A DNA stretch of 64,000 nt from Melioribacter roseus (GTDB lineage Bacteria > Bacteroidota > Ignavibacteria > Ignavibacteriales > Melioribacteraceae). Below the pieces are notes generated by a model. It saw nothing but the letters and a program-made list of their open reading frames with translations, was not told the origin of the DNA and made no database searches. Of the stretch, positions 29,642 through 37,924 are shown one piece after another. The translations under genes were made by a program, and so were the position numbers. Positions within the stretch are counted from its first letter, which is position 1. Each line of letters opens with the position of its first letter. The DNA lies in the NCBI GenBank assembly GCA_020722005.1, contig DYLP01000004.1, forward strand, positions 1-64,000, given 5' to 3'.

Positions 29642-32590
29642 TTATTTGAGTAGTAACATTTTTTTTGTAATTGATTTATTGTCAAATGTAAGTTGATAAT
29701 AATAAATTCCGTTCGGCAAATTTTTATTCTGCAATGAATTCAAAGTAAAATGGTAAGAATATCCGCCTGACTTTTTATATTCGTCAACCAAGGTTTCAAT
29801 ATTTCTCCCCAGAATGTCAAACAGCCGCAACTTTACGTGTCCATCGTACGGCAACGTATATCTAATTATTGTTTCCGGATTAAATGGATTGGGATAATTC
29901 TGGCTCAAATAAAGTATATGAGGAATTTTGTCAGTTTGCTCGATAGAAGTAATAAATTGGCGATAAATTTGTTCGGCTTCTTCTTTTTCAATCGCATAAT
30001 TAAATATCTTTAACTCGTCCAGCGCACCTGAAAAAGGAGAATTTTTATCAGAACAGTTACCTACAAACATATTTTCTCTTTCGGAAATATCCCCAGTTAT
30101 ATCATCTACTTCATCAGCCACAATACCATTTAAGAATAATCTAACTTTACCGTTTTGCGCGTCTCTAACTCCAATAACATTATTCCATCCATCTGAAAGA
30201 TAATCTGAGAGATTAGTCAGCTTTGCTGTGGTTTTATTAGTATCATCATCAATTGAAAATCGCAATTCGTTATTCTTAATTTCAATACCATACCATTTAC
30301 CAGACTTTTTGCTTAATTGATCTTTTACAAATGAACTTTTGTGAACCAAATACATCGATGTTTCTTTCATATCGTTTAATTTGAACCAGCAGGAAATTGA
30401 AAAACTTTCAGTTGAAAAATCAATTGCACCGTGATGAGGAATTTCCACATAATCATCTACCCCGTCGAATAGAAGCGCCATATTGTTAATTCCTTCCGTC
30501 CACGAATTTTCATCCATCAAATAAGCCGTACCGTTAACATGAAATTGCATAAAATCGTTAACAATAAAATTCTTACCCTCGTCGAATTTCCAGTAAGCGA
30601 TTACTTGTGGAGACAAATTTTTTTTTGTTATGAAATACCAGGTATCGCCCACTGTTTTTCCGTTGGAATTGACTTCGTCTATTCGCCAGTAGTATTTAGT
30701 ATTGTAAGATAAATTACCCGGGTTATAAAAATTTTCTGAAACAGACTTTACAAACGGTGGCGGATTTTGAGTACCAAAATATACTTCATGATAGTCCGAG
30801 TTTAAACCAGGTTCCCATTCCAGCTTTGTAGTAAATGAAACAAAGCTTTCATTAATGGTCGGAATTGGATTTTTCGCCTTTAACGGAGGTGATGTTATGC
30901 TGAGAGTTGTAATAACCAGCGTATCGGAATAATCTGAAATTAATGAATCGTTGAAAGCGTAAATACGATAATAATAAGTTGTCAGTTCTGCTGCAGTAGT
31001 GTCGATAAAATTATTAGTATTTTTTTCTAATTGAATTAAAAACTCGAAAACAATATTAGAATTTCCGGATTTAACTCCGCGTTCTATTTTGTAGCCGGTC
31101 TCGTTATCGGCATTATCCTGCCAGGACAGTTGGACTTTGGAGAAATCAATTAACTCACCTCTCAATTCGGAAGGTGTAGGAATAAAATCAGGAAATACGG
31201 TTATGGAATTAAGATAATTTTCAAGATTCGTATAACCATTGTCCGCAAATAAATTTCCATCGGAAGCGTCTTGAGTGTCAAGACCGTTTTCGATTTCCCA
31301 ATAATCAGGCATACCGTCGTGGTCGGTATCAACTCTTACCGGTCCTTGTTTTAATTGAGGCCAGCCTCCGACTTCTTCCTGCGAGTCGATTATTCCTGTA
31401 ATAGGATGGCTTGAATCGAAATTCTGGTTTATTCTATAATTTTTGCCTTCATAAGTTGCGTAACCATTTCGTACTTCGTCGATTATTCTTTTATCAACTG
31501 AATCACGACGAGGCAAAATTGCCCCTGCATTGTTCAGAACCGCTTCATAAGCCTCTTCAGCTGTTTGCTGATTTATTGGAATAAATGCAAAAGGAGTATC
31601 TGATTTTATTGAATCTTTATATTGTGGCAAAATATTTTGAACACCAAATTGCCAGTTATCCTGAGTTGTTTCGGGACTACCTTCAACAAAATTATCGGCG
31701 ATATACCATTTGCCGTAATCGAGCAGACCGTTGCGGCTGCTTGGCGCTACAATCCGATTTTTTACGCCGTCTTTTGTAGCGGGTCCTGGTTTAAAGTAAT
31801 TTGCAACTAAATTAATTTGGGTAGACGGACTTTCCTTAAAGTTAGGATCATGAAGTTCACCGCCATAAATGCTGTTGAAACCCCAGTTATAAATCACATT
31901 ATTTCTGAAATCGGTATTCCCGCTGCCAGATGCAAAACGTGGATTTCGGCTTGAGTGGTGTGCAAAGAGATTGTGATGATAAGTTGAATTTTTGCCACCC
32001 CAGATTGCACCGTATCCGTGCTCTTCTTTTTCGTGCGTCGATGAATATAAACTTTCGCTGATGATACACCATTGAATTGTCAAATTTTCGCACCAGTAGA
32101 GTGACATAGTTTCGTCTATGCTCCAGCTCAGGGAACAGTGGTCAATAATAATGTTTTTATGAAAGCGGCTGCTCATTGCATCGCCGTCGGCACCCAAACC
32201 CGACTTATCACCCAGTCGAAAGCGCATATATCGAATTATAATTTCATCAGCTTCTATTTTAACTGGATAATCCGCTACGCATATTCCGTCGCCTGGTGCA
32301 GTTTGTCCTGCAATTGTGATGTAAGGATTTTTAATTGAAAGGTCGGACTTAAGATGAATTGTACCCGATACTTTGAATACAACGGTTCTTGATCCCGAGG
32401 CTTCAACGGCATATCTCAAACTGCCAGGTCCATTGTCGTTAAGATTTGTAACTTCATATACACGTCCGCCCCTTCCGCCGACGGTATATTTACCCCATCC
32501 TTCAGCGCCGGGGAATGCCAGCTGCTGCGGTAAAATATCTTTTAATGTAAAAGCAAGAAATAAAATAATGTATTTAAGAATATGTTTCAT
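29642..32590 (-). CDS. T9SS-secreted pectate lyase (PL1) with FN3 and LamG-like modules
   Basis: 982 residues from the ATG at 32590, which gives a signal peptide (MKHILKYIILFLAF). An upstream in-frame reading to 32665 runs through the terminator and is rejected. Order: PL1 helix from about 24 (AFPGAEGWGKYTVGGRGGRV, IIIDHCSLSWSIDETMSLY, HHNLFAHHSSRNPRFASGSG), calcium loop near 422 (DTDHDGMPDYWEIENG), FN3 about 467-563, a second FN3-like module about 570-655, and a LamG/concanavalin-like domain about 663-865 (ALLFDGVDDYVEIPHHGAID, then NGKVRLFLNGIVADEV). The T9SS sorting tail follows (LSQNYPNPFNPETIIRYTLP, ending KKMLLLK). It is a surface enzyme that binds and cuts pectin. It leads the tightly packed series down to the pectinesterase gene. 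Confidence 0.94.
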   Translation of the reverse strand: MKHILKYIILFLAFTLKDILPQQLAFPGAEGWGKYTVGGRGGRVYEVTNLNDNGPGSLRYAVEASGSRTVVFKVSGTIHLKSDLSIKNPYITIAGQTAPGDGICVADYPVKIEADEIIIRYMRFRLGDKSGLGADGDAMSSRFHKNIIIDHCSLSWSIDETMSLYWCENLTIQWCIISESLYSSTHEKEEHGYGAIWGGKNSTYHHNLFAHHSSRNPRFASGSGNTDFRNNVIYNWGFNSIYGGELHDPNFKESPSTQINLVANYFKPGPATKDGVKNRIVAPSSRNGLLDYGKWYIADNFVEGSPETTQDNWQFGVQNILPQYKDSIKSDTPFAFIPINQQTAEEAYEAVLNNAGAILPRRDSVDKRIIDEVRNGYATYEGKNYRINQNFDSSHPITGIIDSQEEVGGWPQLKQGPVRVDTDHDGMPDYWEIENGLDTQDASDGNLFADNGYTNLENYLNSITVFPDFIPTPSELRGELIDFSKVQLSWQDNADNETGYKIERGVKSGNSNIVFEFLIQLEKNTNNFIDTTAAELTTYYYRIYAFNDSLISDYSDTLVITTLSITSPPLKAKNPIPTINESFVSFTTKLEWEPGLNSDYHEVYFGTQNPPPFVKSVSENFYNPGNLSYNTKYYWRIDEVNSNGKTVGDTWYFITKKNLSPQVIAYWKFDEGKNFIVNDFMQFHVNGTAYLMDENSWTEGINNMALLFDGVDDYVEIPHHGAIDFSTESFSISCWFKLNDMKETSMYLVHKSSFVKDQLSKKSGKWYGIEIKNNELRFSIDDDTNKTTAKLTNLSDYLSDGWNNVIGVRDAQNGKVRLFLNGIVADEVDDITGDISERENMFVGNCSDKNSPFSGALDELKIFNYAIEKEEAEQIYRQFITSIEQTDKIPHILYLSQNYPNPFNPETIIRYTLPYDGHVKLRLFDILGRNIETLVDEYKKSGGYSYHFTLNSLQNKNLPNGIYYYQLTFDNKSITKKMLLLK

Positions 32591-32604
32591 TGGTAGTCCA
32601 AAGA

Positions 32605-32659
32605 AATTATAAAAAAGGCATCCACGGGAAAACGTTATATCAGTATATGGATGCCTTTT
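32605..32659 (-). terminator. Hairpin terminator between the beta-helix gene and the PL1 gene
   Basis: GGCATCCA (32617-32624) and TGGATGCC (32648-32655) form an 8-bp stem. On the minus strand it is preceded by AAAA and followed by TTTTTT (plus-strand A run from 32611). It lies between the stop at 32679 and the PL1 start at 32590. It may end the beta-helix transcript or attenuate read-through into the 20-kb series. Confidence 0.78.
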
Positions 32660-32678
32660 AATCATATAATCAATATTA

Positions 32679-34067
32679 TTACTTGATTAGCATCATTTTA
32701 CGAACTAAGGACTTTTCATTTGTTGTAAGTTTGTAGAGATAAATTCCTGTGGATAAATCTGTTGCATTGAATACAAAATTATGATTGCCTGCATTCAATT
32801 GTCCATCAATAAGCACAGCAACTTCCCTACCCAGAACATCGTAAATAACTAGCTTAGCATAACCTGCTTGAGGAATTGTAAAAGAGATATTAGTAGTTGG
32901 ATTGAAAGGATTGGGATAATTTTGTTCCAGATTGAAGCTCGTAGGAAGAATTTCGTTTTCTTCTACCGAAACTGCATTACCAGCCCATCTTAAGTCGCCA
33001 ATCGGACCGCCGTCGGTACCGAAAGTGAGCAGAGGAGAACCTGCAGGAAGTGTAAAGTTGCCGTTTGCAGGATCGAGATATTCGGGGTCCATATAAATTG
33101 TATCATTTTCGGAAGGTATGGTAACCCATCTCAAATCGCGATTAGGTCCTAATTCCCAGAAGCATAATTTTTTCCAGGTCGCAATCGGCGGCATATCTGA
33201 AGAAGCTCTCTTGAAATAAAGTACTTTTTCCCCTTTATCTTGTGCATTAGAAAAAATCGAATTTGTAATAGTCCATTCGTTATCGGAGTGTTCAACTAGA
33301 ATCATATTTTTTCCACCGCCTATATCATTGAACGTGCAATGATCTACAACTCCAATCGGCGGGAAAGTATTTGAGTAGCTTGAACCACCTTCGAAACGTA
33401 AGCCGTATGCATTGATATGATAGAAAGTGCAGTTTTTAGCTTCAAAATATTTACAATTAGCGTACTTGAACTGAACTATGGAACCAGTCGTACCACTTCC
33501 GGGTTCGTCGCCGAGGTTATACACAATGGTATTGTGAAGCATAATCGTATCTTGAACAACATTATAGAGAGTTGCATCAAAAGCGCCATCTACCATATTA
33601 CCCAGGAAATCGTGAATAACGCAATCTTTAATATAGAGTTTACCGACCTGAATTTCGTTCAAAGGAATAGGGTAAGAAATAAGTTTTGTTTGTACTGGCG
33701 TGCCCGGAGTCATAGGGCTGTCGCCTCTAATTTCGAGCCCTTCGAGTGTAAGGGAGCTGCCTTCGTCCAGAACAAAATATTCACTGGGTGAATTTTCGCC
33801 CGGTGTAAAATTGCTGTATAAAATCGGTTTTACTTCAGCAGTTGGTTCTTCGGCCTTAATAGTAATTTTTTTGTTCTTCAGAACTGCAAAATTAGCCGTC
33901 GAAGTTGTATATTCAGCCCCGTTAGACAGAACAAGGATATCGCCTGAACTGGCATTTTCGATTGCCGTGGTAAGTGAACCGTCACCTGGCTCTACCATCG
34001 TGACATTTTGTGCAAAGACTATCCCGGAGAATGCAATAATTAACAAAAGAAGTAACTTTTTAGGCAT
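32679..34067 (-). CDS. T9SS-secreted parallel beta-helix protein, PL6/DUF4957-like
   Basis: 462 residues with a signal peptide (VFAQ, residue 20). The N-terminus (GDGSLTTAIENASSGDILVL) and the run of short beta-helix turns (LTLEGLEIRGDSP, KLYIKDCVIHDFLG, FEAKNCTFYHINAYGLRFEG, HCTFNDIGGG) resemble the chondroitinase B/PL6 and DUF4957/5123 group found in Bacteroidota pectin loci. I see no complete set of catalytic residues, so it may be a lyase or a pectin-binding protein. Residues about 374-462 are a T9SS sorting domain (LEQNYPNPFNPTTNISFTIP, ending VRKMMLIK). It is the first gene after a promoter region with the shared operator-like motif and is followed by its own terminator, so it may be the most highly expressed of the set. 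Confidence 0.85.
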   Translation of the reverse strand: MPKKLLLLLIIAFSGIVFAQNVTMVEPGDGSLTTAIENASSGDILVLSNGAEYTTSTANFAVLKNKKITIKAEEPTAEVKPILYSNFTPGENSPSEYFVLDEGSSLTLEGLEIRGDSPMTPGTPVQTKLISYPIPLNEIQVGKLYIKDCVIHDFLGNMVDGAFDATLYNVVQDTIMLHNTIVYNLGDEPGSGTTGSIVQFKYANCKYFEAKNCTFYHINAYGLRFEGGSSYSNTFPPIGVVDHCTFNDIGGGKNMILVEHSDNEWTITNSIFSNAQDKGEKVLYFKRASSDMPPIATWKKLCFWELGPNRDLRWVTIPSENDTIYMDPEYLDPANGNFTLPAGSPLLTFGTDGGPIGDLRWAGNAVSVEENEILPTSFNLEQNYPNPFNPTTNISFTIPQAGYAKLVIYDVLGREVAVLIDGQLNAGNHNFVFNATDLSTGIYLYKLTTNEKSLVRKMMLIK

Positions 34068-34101
34068 GTTGACCTCCCAGATTTATTGTGAGTGACATTT
34101 A

Positions 34102-34130
34102 GCTATACGCTTAACTTAATCGCTAACTTA
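34102..34130 (-). promoter_or_regulatory. Candidate LacI-type operator, upstream of the beta-helix gene
   Basis: On the minus strand AAGTTAGCGATTAAGTTA, then AGCGTATAGC, lies 35-63 bases before the ATG. The core AGTTAGCGATTAAGT matches the motifs before kduI and the hexuronate transporter at most positions. A perfect TTGACA (34153-34158) lies upstream, though no good -10 element follows at 17 bases. Confidence 0.5.
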
Positions 34131-34171
34131 AATTGCGAAATTTTTTTTTGAATGTCAATATATTTGTCCAA

Positions 34172-34882
34172 CTACTCTCTTTTTTTTAACCAGTCGATTG
34201 AATTAAAGATTAATTTTCGAAAATTCTCATTCTCATACACAAATCTGTCGTCTCCCAGTAAAAGTGTAATTACTTTTGAATTCCTGTATTTTCTTGTCCA
34301 CCCCAAATACTTTGCCGACTCAGAATTATTCGTACCCAATAAATTATCGTTCCCATTTTCATATTCAATATTAATATAGATTTCGTCGTGTACAGAAAAA
34401 TTTTCAATTCCATTCGTAATCGGATGTGTTTGCTCGATAATAATTACTTCAAAATCCTGATCGTGTTTGTAAGTGGAAGGTCCGTATTTTAGTCCATTAA
34501 ATGAATACGGTTTGTAATGATATTTAGCACCGGTGATTTTTATAAATTCATTCCAATCCTGATGAGCCACTATTGCGTGGTGTAAAAATATTACTCCAAT
34601 ACCTTTATCAAATATCGAAAGAAAAGATTTGGTCTCGGCTGGACTAATTTCTTGATAAGTATCGTAAAATAGAATTACATCATAATTTAACAAAGAATCT
34701 GAACCGAATAAATTAAATGCCTCTGGCTTGGCAACAACCGAATAAGTTAAATCTGATTTACCATCGAAGATTCTATAAAAAGAAGAATCAACAGCTTTTC
34801 CGCCTATAACAATTAATAAATTCGTTTTAGTCTGGGCATGAATACCGGTCATTGCCATTATTAAAATGAAAAATATTTTCAT
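34172..34882 (-). CDS. Exported ThuA-domain protein
   Basis: 236 residues with a signal peptide (TGIHAQ). The rest is a ThuA-like fold of the class I glutamine-amidotransferase superfamily (TNLLIVIGGKAVDSSFYRIF, YDVILFYDTYQEIS, KGIGVIFLHHAIVAHQDWNE, NITYPE-like end ITLLLGDDRFVYENENFRKL). ThuA proteins occur in sugar loci and are thought to act on oxidised or keto sugars; no reaction is settled for this branch. The ATG overlaps the stop of the YiaK-type dehydrogenase gene (ATGA), so it is the last gene of the kdu unit. A second ThuA domain occurs in the same unit, fused to a TonB domain. Confidence 0.85.
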   Translation of the reverse strand: MKIFFILIMAMTGIHAQTKTNLLIVIGGKAVDSSFYRIFDGKSDLTYSVVAKPEAFNLFGSDSLLNYDVILFYDTYQEISPAETKSFLSIFDKGIGVIFLHHAIVAHQDWNEFIKITGAKYHYKPYSFNGLKYGPSTYKHDQDFEVIIIEQTHPITNGIENFSVHDEIYINIEYENGNDNLLGTNNSESAKYLGWTRKYRNSKVITLLLGDDRFVYENENFRKLIFNSIDWLKKRE

Positions 34883-35871
34883 AACGATTTAATTTTTTCC
34901 AGTAATCCCTCTTCAATCGGGATTCCTTCCTCTTCACATTTTTTCTTAAATTGGGCAGACCTCTCTCCTGGGTAAGTAATTACTTCTTCTACAGAAACGG
35001 GTTCTGCGCTTTTGTAATATTTTAATATCTTGTCGACGTATTCTTCGAGACCGGTATTAAATACAGGTTTCACCGCAATAAACACCTGAGACATTCCCGT
35101 ATCGTATTCCGAATTTGACAAATCGGCGGTTGAATTTCCTTCCGCAAGAATAGAAGCGATCATGTCGAGCAAAAGCGATAATCCGGCTCCTTTCCAGAGT
35201 CCGATTGGCAGAGCTCTTTGTGTTTTATTAATTTCAGTAGGGTCTTTTGTTAAATTACCCTGCGAGTCGTAACCTCCATAGTAAGGTAATGGTCGTTTTT
35301 CATTTATATATTCTGCAATTTTACCGTACGAAAATTGAGACAACGCCATATCAAGAACTACAGGTCCATTCTTTTTCGGTACTGCAAATACAATTGGATT
35401 ATTGCCTGTAGTTGCTTGTTTAGCATTCCATGGCGGAAGATTGGGTATTGTATTCGTCCAACAGATAAAAATGAATCCTTTTTCTGCAGCCATCCACCCG
35501 TAATACCCGGCTCGCATCCAATGATTTGTATTTTTTAAAGCCACACATCCAATGCCATATTTTTCTGCAAGTTCAATTGCTCTATTAGTCACAAAATAAG
35601 CATTTAGCGGTCCTGGACCCAAATTACCGTTCCATTGTTCGATTGCAAAATACGATTTTACCAAAGATGGTTTCGCATTTGGTTTAATCAAACCTTTGTC
35701 GATATATTCGATAAATAGTGGAAATCGATTAATTCCGTGTGAATAAACGCCGCAGACGGTATTTTCTGTAAAAATTTCGGCGCAAAGGTCTGCATCCTCA
35801 GCTGCAAAACCGCGAGTTATTAATTTACTTAGAAATATATCTTTAAGTTCTTCTTTCTTTATTTTTATCAC
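34879..35871 (-). CDS. yiaK: Malate/lactate-dehydrogenase-family enzyme, YiaK-like (3-dehydro-L-gulonate 2-dehydrogenase)
   Basis: 330 residues, the size of YiaK, a cytoplasmic NAD(P)H enzyme that reduces 2,3-diketo-L-gulonate or oxidises its 3-keto relative. Family motifs: VYSHGINRFPLFIEYI, NGNLGPGPLNAYFVT, LKNTNHWMRAGYYGW with the catalytic His, PPWNAKQATTGNNPIVFAVP, and VVLDMALSQFSYGKI. Translation begins with GTG at 35871, overlapping the aldo/keto reductase stop by four bases (GTGA). The same kdu transcription unit holds ThuA and an aldo/keto reductase, so it probably handles oxidised or keto sugar acids released from pectin. The exact substrate is an inference. Confidence 0.88.
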   Translation of the reverse strand: MIKIKKEELKDIFLSKLITRGFAAEDADLCAEIFTENTVCGVYSHGINRFPLFIEYIDKGLIKPNAKPSLVKSYFAIEQWNGNLGPGPLNAYFVTNRAIELAEKYGIGCVALKNTNHWMRAGYYGWMAAEKGFIFICWTNTIPNLPPWNAKQATTGNNPIVFAVPKKNGPVVLDMALSQFSYGKIAEYINEKRPLPYYGGYDSQGNLTKDPTEINKTQRALPIGLWKGAGLSLLLDMIASILAEGNSTADLSNSEYDTGMSQVFIAVKPVFNTGLEEYVDKILKYYKSAEPVSVEEVITYPGERSAQFKKKCEEEGIPIEEGLLEKIKSL

Positions 35872-36869
35872 TTTTCAAAGTATTTCGAGTAAACAGAATT
35901 AATTTTATTTATGTCTTCCTGACTTAATTGGAAAGAACCGGCACCGGCATTTTCAATTACCTGTTGGCGATTGCGTGCACCGCAGAGAAGATGCGTTATA
36001 CCTTTCCTGTTGAATGTCCATCCACATATCAATTGAGCTACCGACACTTTATGTGCCTCTGCTATCGGTTCCAATTCTTTCAACATGGAATTTACTTTAT
36101 TGATATTTTCAGGAGTAAATAAAGGATTGTTCCGTCTCAAGTCTCCTTCATTATATTTTCTCTCCGGAGAAATTTTTCCTGTCAGCAATCCTTGAGAAAG
36201 TGGTGAATATGCAAGCAGAGCGATATTGTTTTCATGGCAATAGTCGAGGTTACCCTGTTCTCCGATTTTTCTGTGGAGCATATTAAATTTTTCCTGGTCG
36301 GAATCAATAGCTCCATACTTTTTGATTTGTTCAACAGTTGCATTCGAAACTCCAATAGCTCGAATTTTTCCTTCGTCTTTTAATTTAGTTAATTCTGCCA
36401 TAGTATCTTCAATTGGAGTAGTCGAATCCTGCCAGTGTGTTTGATATAAATCGATATAATCGGTTTGCAGTCTTCTAAGGCTCTGTTCTATTTCATAACG
36501 AATCGATTCGGGATGGAGATATTTGTAGATTTTCATTGCGCCGGGAGTTGACTCGTCTGCAGCACCTTTTTCGGTTGTATAGAAAAAAAATTCACCTTTT
36601 TCGATGTCCCACCTCAAACCGCATTTAGTGGCAATCAGTACTTTATCTCTTCTGTCTTTAACGGCTTTCCCTACAACTTCTTCAGAATAACCAAATCCAT
36701 AAGCAGGAGCCGTATCAATTAAATTAATGCCGTTATCGATAGCAGCATGTATTGCATCAATGCTATCCTTTTCGTCGGCGCCGCCCCACATCCAGCCACC
36801 AATTGCCCATGCACCGAATGCAATTACAGAGGCATTCAGTCCTGATTTTCCTATTTCTCTGTAGAGCAT
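35868..36869 (-). CDS. Aldo/keto reductase
   Basis: 333 residues from the ATG at 36869, chosen because AGGAG lies nine bases before it. A longer reading to 36899 would overlap the upstream gene by 19 bases. The TIM-barrel signature is clear (LIDTAPAYGFGYSEEVVGKA with catalytic Asp and Tyr, KVLIATKCGLRW with Lys, YIDLYQTHWQD with His). The C-terminal cofactor part contains LLCGARNRQQVIENAGAG. It uses NADPH to reduce a sugar carbonyl. It lies between the TonB-ThuA gene and yiaK, overlapping the latter. The substrate is unknown; a keto- or aldehyde-uronate is likely in this context. Confidence 0.92.
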   Translation of the reverse strand: MLYREIGKSGLNASVIAFGAWAIGGWMWGGADEKDSIDAIHAAIDNGINLIDTAPAYGFGYSEEVVGKAVKDRRDKVLIATKCGLRWDIEKGEFFFYTTEKGAADESTPGAMKIYKYLHPESIRYEIEQSLRRLQTDYIDLYQTHWQDSTTPIEDTMAELTKLKDEGKIRAIGVSNATVEQIKKYGAIDSDQEKFNMLHRKIGEQGNLDYCHENNIALLAYSPLSQGLLTGKISPERKYNEGDLRRNNPLFTPENINKVNSMLKELEPIAEAHKVSVAQLICGWTFNRKGITHLLCGARNRQQVIENAGAGSFQLSQEDINKINSVYSKYFEK

Positions 36870-36880
36870 GAAGAAGTCTC

Positions 36881-37897
36881 CTATTTGTTTGAAGCCCAAT
36901 AAATTCCACCTACAATATGCTTAATGAAATTTTGGTCGGTATAATGTTCTGGCAAATGTCCCAGAGCAGTATACCATACCTTAAATTTGTTGATTTCTTT
37001 GCACCACGATACCGGGTGAAAATCTCCGTGTTTACCACCTTTATAAGAATTTTCGTCAACAGTAATCAGTACATCCACATTTTCTGGCAAATTTTTCCAG
37101 TTATACCACTCGTCTTTCCAAACGAGCGTATCGGGTAAATGTTTTGTAGAAAGATGATTCTTGTCTATAACTCTTATTACTGCATCCTGAATTTCGGGAT
37201 GGTCTTCAAAACATGCTCCTATAAAATTGCAGTACCATTCCCAATCTTCCAAAGTAGCCGTAGCGGAATGAATACCGACGAATCCCTTATCTGTTTTCGA
37301 AAATTCAATCAACGCTTTCTTACCTTTCTCATCAAGTATATTTCCGGATGTATTCAGAAAAACCAGAAGATCGTAATTTCTAAGATTATCCAGATTGATG
37401 TCGGTCGAGTCATCTGTACAATCAATCTTGAATTTGTAATTTTCAGACAGCTTGCAAAACATATCGATTGCTGTTTTAGTGGATTCGTGTACATAATCAG
37501 AAGCTTTGTAGAAAATCAACATTCTAATCGTTTCCGGTTCCATCGATTTTTCGTTAATTTTGTAATTGACATTCCACTTGATCCATCTGGCAACTTTATT
37601 GCCATCTTCTCTGATGGGAAGAAATTTCAATTGAGTCGAATAATTTATCGCCGCAGTATCAAGAATCTTAAAGCCAGAAGATTTGATCAATTTTATATCG
37701 CTAACGCTGCCCGTTGTATCGACAAAAATCATTAAATCTACTTTGCCCTGAATATTATTCTCCAAAGCTTCCATCGGATAATTTAATTCGACTGATTTCA
37801 AGAGGACGGGTTTTTCGAGTACCCTTTCCTTTTCCATACTACTAAAAAAAGAACAAGAATAAATAAGGAAAGGAATAACAAAAAGTATTCCTTTCAT
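36881..37897 (-). CDS. Lipoprotein-like TonB C-terminal domain fused to a ThuA domain
   Basis: 338 residues. The first 15 residues form a short signal with Cys15 (LIYSC), a weak lipobox. Residues about 30-112 match the TonB C-terminal domain (LNYPMEALENNIQGKVDLMI, FVDTTGSVSDIKLIKSSGFK, LDTAAINYSTQLKFLPI). Residues about 118-338 match ThuA (MLIFYKASDYVHESTKTAI, KGFVGIHSATATLEDWEWY, GDFHPVSWCKEINKFKVWYT, ALGHLPEHYT, HIVGGIYWAS). The usual TonB N-terminal helix and Pro-rich spacer are absent, so it cannot couple to ExbBD in the normal way. It sits 27 bases after kduD. I know no described function for this fusion. It may hold the ThuA domain near a TonB-dependent receptor. Confidence 0.85.
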   Translation of the reverse strand: MKGILFVIPFLIYSCSFFSSMEKERVLEKPVLLKSVELNYPMEALENNIQGKVDLMIFVDTTGSVSDIKLIKSSGFKILDTAAINYSTQLKFLPIREDGNKVARWIKWNVNYKINEKSMEPETIRMLIFYKASDYVHESTKTAIDMFCKLSENYKFKIDCTDDSTDINLDNLRNYDLLVFLNTSGNILDEKGKKALIEFSKTDKGFVGIHSATATLEDWEWYCNFIGACFEDHPEIQDAVIRVIDKNHLSTKHLPDTLVWKDEWYNWKNLPENVDVLITVDENSYKGGKHGDFHPVSWCKEINKFKVWYTALGHLPEHYTDQNFIKHIVGGIYWASNK

Positions 37898-37924
37898 AAT
37901 ACCACTCCATTATTTATTTATAGC

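Noticed and set aside
32591..32665. N-terminal extension of the 982-residue pectate lyase
   Set aside because: It would translate the terminator hairpin and hide the signal peptide that begins at 32590.
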